A DNA stretch of 14,640 nucleotides. Source: Candidatus Omnitrophota bacterium. GTDB taxonomy: Bacteria > Omnitrophota > Gorgyraeia > Aquiviventales > Aquiviventaceae. The stretch is from contig JACQRG010000009.1 of the NCBI GenBank assembly GCA_016206565.1, positions 1 through 14,640 on the forward strand, read 5' to 3'. Both the position numbers and the translations under genes were made by a program. The notes under the pieces were generated by a model. The model ran no database searches. It worked only from the letters and a program-made list of their open reading frames with translations, and was not told the origin of the DNA. Positions 11,429 through 14,640 of this stretch are shown here, piece by piece; position 1 is the stretch's first letter, and every line of letters begins with the position of its first letter.

Positions 11429-11842
11429 ATGCCGACGATCAGCCAGCTCATCCGCTACGGGCGCCACTCCCTGAGCAAGCGCACGAAAGCGCCGGCCCTG
11501 AAGGCGTCTCCGCAGCGGCGCGGGGTGTGCGTGCAGGTGCGCACCATGACGCCCAAGAAACCGAACTCGGCCCTGCGCAAAATCGCCCGCGTGCGGCTGA
11601 CCACGGGCATCGAGGTCACCGCGTACATTCCCGGCGAGGGGCATAACCTCCAGGAGCACTCGATCGTGCTGGTACGCGGCGGGCGCGTGAAGGACCTGCC
11701 CGGGGTGCGCTACCACATCGTCCGGGGCACGCTGGATGCTTCCGGCGTGAACCAGCGCAGAAAGTCGCGCTCCAAGTATGGTGCGAAGCTGCCGCAGGCG
11801 GGCTCCGCCGCGCGGCCGGCGGCGCCGAAGACGGCGGCCTGA
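11429..11842 (+). CDS. rpsL: 30S ribosomal protein S12
   Basis: S12 sits at the decoding centre and controls accuracy and streptomycin response. The 137-residue protein keeps TPKKPNSALRK and RGGRVKDLPGVRYH. K43 and K88 (Met-numbered) are wild type, predicting a streptomycin-sensitive ribosome, and D89 is the residue methylthiolated by RimO where that enzyme exists. E. coli S12 has 124 residues; here an Ala/Pro-rich tail (PQAGSAARPAAPKTAA) follows the usual SRSKYGAK end. GGAGGG (11408-11413) lies 15 nt upstream, farther than ideal, so coupling to rpoC translation is likely. The 5-nt gap to rpoC leaves no room for a separate str promoter outside coding DNA. Confidence 0.97.
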   Translation: MPTISQLIRYGRHSLSKRTKAPALKASPQRRGVCVQVRTMTPKKPNSALRKIARVRLTTGIEVTAYIPGEGHNLQEHSIVLVRGGRVKDLPGVRYHIVRGTLDASGVNQRRKSRSKYGAKLPQAGSAARPAAPKTAA

Positions 11843-11846
11843 CGCC

Positions 11847-12317
11847 ATGCGACGACGGCGCGCCACGCATACGGAAACCCCGCCGGACTCGCGGTACAGC
11901 AACCGGCTGGTCCAGAAGCTCATCAACATGCTCATGCAGGACGGCAAGAAGGCGACCGCGGAGGCGGTCGTCTATGACGCGTTTGACCTCATGAAGAAGT
12001 CCGCGAGCACCAACGACATCCTGACCGTGTTCCACAAGGCCATTGACAACGTGCGGCCCCACGTGGAGCTCAAGGCGCGGCGGGTCGGCGGCGCCACGTA
12101 CCAGATCCCCATCGAGGTGCGGCATGACCGCGGCCTGACGCTGGCTCTGCGCTGGATCCGCAATTCGGCCCGCGGCAAGCGCGGCGCGCCGATGGCCAAG
12201 CGGCTCTCGGACGAGCTGCTCAGCGCGTTCAAGGGCGAGGGCTCGGCCGTGCGCAAGCGCGAAGAGACCCACAAGATGGCGGAGGCCAACCGCGCCTTCG
12301 CGCACTACCGGTGGTAA
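11847..12317 (+). CDS. rpsG: 30S ribosomal protein S7
   Basis: S7 nucleates assembly of the 30S head and contacts the E-site tRNA and mRNA exit. The 156-residue protein is the standard length. Typical stretches are SRYSNRLVQKLINMLMQDGK, ARRVGGATYQIPIEV and ALRWIRNSARG, with EANRAFAHYRW at the C-terminus. The ATG at 11847 is preferred over an in-frame ATG at 11778, which is inside rpsL and would add an Arg-rich non-homologous leader. No good Shine-Dalgarno is seen, so translation is probably coupled to rpsL, whose stop is 4 nt upstream. The E. coli S7 repressor site lies in a spacer of roughly 100 nt at this junction; here there is none. Confidence 0.97.
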   Translation: MRRRRATHTETPPDSRYSNRLVQKLINMLMQDGKKATAEAVVYDAFDLMKKSASTNDILTVFHKAIDNVRPHVELKARRVGGATYQIPIEVRHDRGLTLALRWIRNSARGKRGAPMAKRLSDELLSAFKGEGSAVRKREETHKMAEANRAFAHYRW

Positions 12318-12319
12318 CG

Positions 12320-14428
12320 ATGCCTGAAACGACCAAGGCCATGAGCCCGGAAGTGGTGGAGCGCCTCACCTACACACGCAACTTCGGGGTCGTCGCGCAC
12401 ATTGACGCCGGCAAGACGACCACCTCGGAGCGCATCCTCTTTTACACGGGGCGCGTCCACAAGATCGGCAACATTGACGAGGGCACGACCCAGCTGGACT
12501 GGATGGCGCAGGAGCGGGAGCGCGGCATCACCATCACGGCGGCCGCGACCACGTGCTTCTGGGGCAAGCACCGGCTGAACCTCATTGACACGCCGGGGCA
12601 CGTGGATTTCACCGCGGAAGTCGAGCGCAGCCTGAAGGTGCTGGACGGCTGCGTGGTGGTCTTCTGCGGCGTCGGGGGCGTCGAGCCGCAGTCCGAGACG
12701 GTCTGGCGCCAGGCGGACAAGTACGGGGTGCCGCGGCTGGCGTTCGTGAACAAGCTCGACCGCGTCGGCTCGGACTTCCACGAGGTCGTCAAGCAGACCC
12801 GGGAGCGCCTGGGCGCGAAGGCCGCGCCCATCCAGATTCCCTGGGGCAGCGAGGACGGGTTTACCGGGGTCATTGACCTGATTGCGATGAAGAGTGTTCG
12901 GTTCGACTCGGCCAACCCGTCCAAGGCGCCGGAGACCGGCGAGATCCCGGCGCAGCTCCAGGAGCCGGCGGCCAAGTACCACCATGAGCTGCTGGAGAAG
13001 GCCGCCGAGTGCAGCGACCGGCTGATGGACAAGTACATCCACGACCAGCAACCGAGCGAGGAGGAGCTGCGCGCCGGCATCCGGGAGGGCACGATCAAGC
13101 ACGGCCTGGTGCCGGTGCTCTGCGGCGCCTCTTTCCGCAACATCGGCGTGCAGCCGCTGCTCGACGCCATCCGCGACTTTTTGCCCTCCCCGCTGGACGT
13201 CCCGCCGCCGCCGGCGCACCATCCCGAGACCGGAGAGCCGGTGACCTTCGAGCTGGACGACGACGCGCCGCTCATGGCCCTGGCGTTTAAGATCGCGACC
13301 GACCCGTACGTGGGCAAGCTCTTCTTCGTGCGGGTGTATTCGGGGACCCTGCGGCAGGGCGACGACATCTACAACACGACGAGGCGCAGGCGGGAGCGCA
13401 TCAGCAAGCTGCTGCGCATGCACGCCAACAAACAGGAGCTCATCGAGGAGATCCGGACCGGCGACATCTGCGCGGCGGTCGGTTTCAAGGCCACCACGAC
13501 CGGCGACACCCTCTGCGCCGACGACCGGCCGCTGGTCTTCGAGCGCATCCAGTTCCCGGAGCCGGTCATCTCGATGTTCATCGAGCCCAAGAGCAAGGCC
13601 GAGCAGGACAAGCTGGCCACCGCCTTGGGCCGGCTGCAGGATGAGGACCCCACCTTCCGGGTGCAGTACAACCAGGAAACCGGCCAGACGCTCATGTCGG
13701 GCATGGGCGAGCTGCACTTAGACGTCCTGGTGGACCGCATGCGACGGGAGTTCAGCGTGGAGCCGATGACCGGCAAGCCGCAGGTGGCCTACAAGGAAAC
13801 CATGACCGCGCCGGTCGAGAAGTCCGAGGGCAAGCACATCAAGCAGACCGGCGGGCGCGGGCAGTACGGCCACGTGATCATGAAGGTCGAGCCGGCCCCG
13901 ACCAAGAGCGGCGTGACCTTCGTCAACAAAGTCGTGGGAGGCCGCATCCCCAAGGAGTTCATCCCCGCGGTCGAAGACGGGGTGATGGAAGCCTCGCACA
14001 GCGGGCCGCTGGCCGGCTACCCGGTGGTGGATGTCACCGCCACCCTGTACGACGGCTCCTACCACGATGTGGACTCCTCCGAGATCGCCTTCAAGATCGC
14101 CGGGATCGAGAGCTTCAAGCAGGCGATCCTCAAGGGCAAGCCGGTGCTGCTGGAGCCCATCATGCTCGTCGAGGTGGTCATGCCCGAGGAGTTCATGGGC
14201 GAGATCATCGGCGACCTGCAGTCCCGGCGCGGCCGCATTGACACCATCACGCAGCGGGGCACGAGCCGCGTCATCCGGGGCTTCGTCCCGCTGGCGGACA
14301 TGTTCGGGTACGCGTCGGCCATCCGGTCGCTCTCGCAGGGGCGGGCGGCCTACACCATGGAGCCGGCGATGTACGAGCGGGTCCCGGCCAACATCGCCGA
14401 GGGCATCATAGGGAGGAAGGGCTCATGA
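12320..14428 (+). CDS. fusA: Elongation factor G
   Basis: EF-G is the GTPase that drives translocation and, with RRF, ribosome recycling. The 702-residue protein is full length, with five domains. G-domain motifs are AHIDAGKTT (26-34), RGITIT, DTPGHVDF with D90 and H94, and NKLDR (N144-D147). Domain II shows ALAFKIATDPYVGKLFFVRV, and domain IV shows GGRGQYGHVIMKVEP. It resembles the canonical EF-G I class rather than paralogues. ATG 12320 is taken as start, 2 nt after rpsG and behind GGTGG (12310-12314); the GTG at 12311 overlaps rpsG, and the ATG at 12341 is a further alternative. Its stop overlaps the tuf start (ATGA). Confidence 0.97.
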   Translation: MPETTKAMSPEVVERLTYTRNFGVVAHIDAGKTTTSERILFYTGRVHKIGNIDEGTTQLDWMAQERERGITITAAATTCFWGKHRLNLIDTPGHVDFTAEVERSLKVLDGCVVVFCGVGGVEPQSETVWRQADKYGVPRLAFVNKLDRVGSDFHEVVKQTRERLGAKAAPIQIPWGSEDGFTGVIDLIAMKSVRFDSANPSKAPETGEIPAQLQEPAAKYHHELLEKAAECSDRLMDKYIHDQQPSEEELRAGIREGTIKHGLVPVLCGASFRNIGVQPLLDAIRDFLPSPLDVPPPPAHHPETGEPVTFELDDDAPLMALAFKIATDPYVGKLFFVRVYSGTLRQGDDIYNTTRRRRERISKLLRMHANKQELIEEIRTGDICAAVGFKATTTGDTLCADDRPLVFERIQFPEPVISMFIEPKSKAEQDKLATALGRLQDEDPTFRVQYNQETGQTLMSGMGELHLDVLVDRMRREFSVEPMTGKPQVAYKETMTAPVEKSEGKHIKQTGGRGQYGHVIMKVEPAPTKSGVTFVNKVVGGRIPKEFIPAVEDGVMEASHSGPLAGYPVVDVTATLYDGSYHDVDSSEIAFKIAGIESFKQAILKGKPVLLEPIMLVEVVMPEEFMGEIIGDLQSRRGRIDTITQRGTSRVIRGFVPLADMFGYASAIRSLSQGRAAYTMEPAMYERVPANIAEGIIGRKGS
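14411..14420 (+). promoter_or_regulatory. Strong Shine-Dalgarno for the second tuf
   Basis: GGGAGGAAGG is located inside the last codons of fusA, ending 4 nt before the tuf ATG at 14425. It fits the high expression required of EF-Tu despite the overlapping gene junction. Confidence 0.75.
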
Positions 14429-14640
14429 CCACCAAGGCCAAGTTCGAGCGCTCCAAGCCCCACGTCAACATCGGCACCATCGGCCACGTGGACCACGGCA
14501 AGACGACGCTGACCTCCGCCATCACGAAGGTCCTCAGCCAGAAGGGCTGGGCCCAGGCGAAGTCCTACGAGGAGATCGATAACGCCCCCGAGGAGCGCGA
14601 GCGCGGGGTGACGATTAACGTCCACCACGCCGAGTACGAG
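14425..14640 (+). CDS. tuf: Elongation factor Tu, N-terminal part (second tuf copy, 3' end outside window)
   Basis: The first 72 residues of EF-Tu are present and the frame is open to the last base. The P-loop is GHVDHGKTT (20-28) and the switch I end is RGVTIN with the magnesium-coordinating T63. KPHVNIGTIG before the P-loop and EEIDNAPEERERG are typical. INVHHAEYE departs slightly from the common INTAHVEYE form, although the histidine equivalent to E. coli His66 is kept. This is the tufA-type position after fusA. The ATG is inside the fusA stop (ATGA), closer than the spacer of tens of bases seen in E. coli, and is preceded by GGGAGGAAGG. The bulk of the gene lies beyond the window. Confidence 0.97.
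   Translation, partial: MTTKAKFERSKPHVNIGTIGHVDHGKTTLTSAITKVLSQKGWAQAKSYEEIDNAPEERERGVTINVHHAEYE

Noticed and set aside
11778..11846. Upstream in-frame ATG for rpsG
   Set aside because: It is within rpsL and encodes an Arg-rich leader not found in S7; ATG 11847 gives the standard 156 residues.
12311..12319. GTG start for fusA three codons upstream
   Set aside because: It overlaps the rpsG end. ATG 12320 is a better codon and has GGTGG at a suitable distance.

Overview
The window is a single-strand block (every gene on +) of the bacterial transcription and translation core. In order it holds the 3' end of one tuf gene, rpmG, tRNA-Trp, secE, nusG, rplK, rplA, rplJ, rplL, rpoB, rpoC, rpsL, rpsG, fusA and the 5' end of a second tuf gene. 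The DNA is G+C rich, roughly two thirds by eye, with G/C-ending codons dominating. Gene content and order are the classical tufB-secE-nusG-rplKAJL-rpoBC block joined directly to the str operon (rpsL-rpsG-fusA-tuf).

Organism. This is a bacterium. RpoB and RpoC are separate proteins, and RpoC carries an SI3-like insertion of about 175 residues in the trigger loop, which points to a Gram-negative-type lineage rather than Firmicutes or Actinobacteria. The N-terminal parts of RpoB and RpoC remind me of the PVC superphylum (Verrucomicrobia/Omnitrophota-like), but that is an impression and not a demonstrated placement. No gene looks foreign.

Layout. Positions 1-327 are the tuf 3' end. Positions 328-407 are a short gap almost filled by a 31-bp imperfect hairpin built from 7-bp tandem units. 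rpmG (408-560) and tRNA-Trp (575-648) follow. The last 19 nt of the tRNA form the 5' arm of a perfect 12-bp stem followed at once by eight T's (630-676). This looks like an intrinsic terminator whose 3' arm also contains the secE ribosome binding site. secE begins one base after the T tract. From 678 to the end the genes are packed with gaps of 0-19 nt or overlaps of 1-11 nt, so secE through tuf reads as one continuous transcription unit of about 14 kb.

How it works together. SecE is the essential membrane subunit of the Sec translocon. NusG regulates elongation and couples RNA polymerase to the ribosome. L11, L1, L10 and L12 form the L1 arm and the factor-binding stalk. RpoB and RpoC form the catalytic core of RNA polymerase. 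S12 and S7 are decoding and head proteins of the 30S subunit. EF-G and EF-Tu are the elongation GTPases. Three spacers that carry autogenous control sites in E. coli (before rplK, rplJ and rpsG) are reduced here to 0-4 nt.

The genes are ordinary. The points worth a second look are the terminator that overlaps tRNA-Trp, the heptad hairpin, and a marked absence of the palindrome RTCGAY (Ile-Asp is written ATT-GAC and Val-Asp GTG-GAY almost without exception). I found no defence system, mobile element or CRISPR array.
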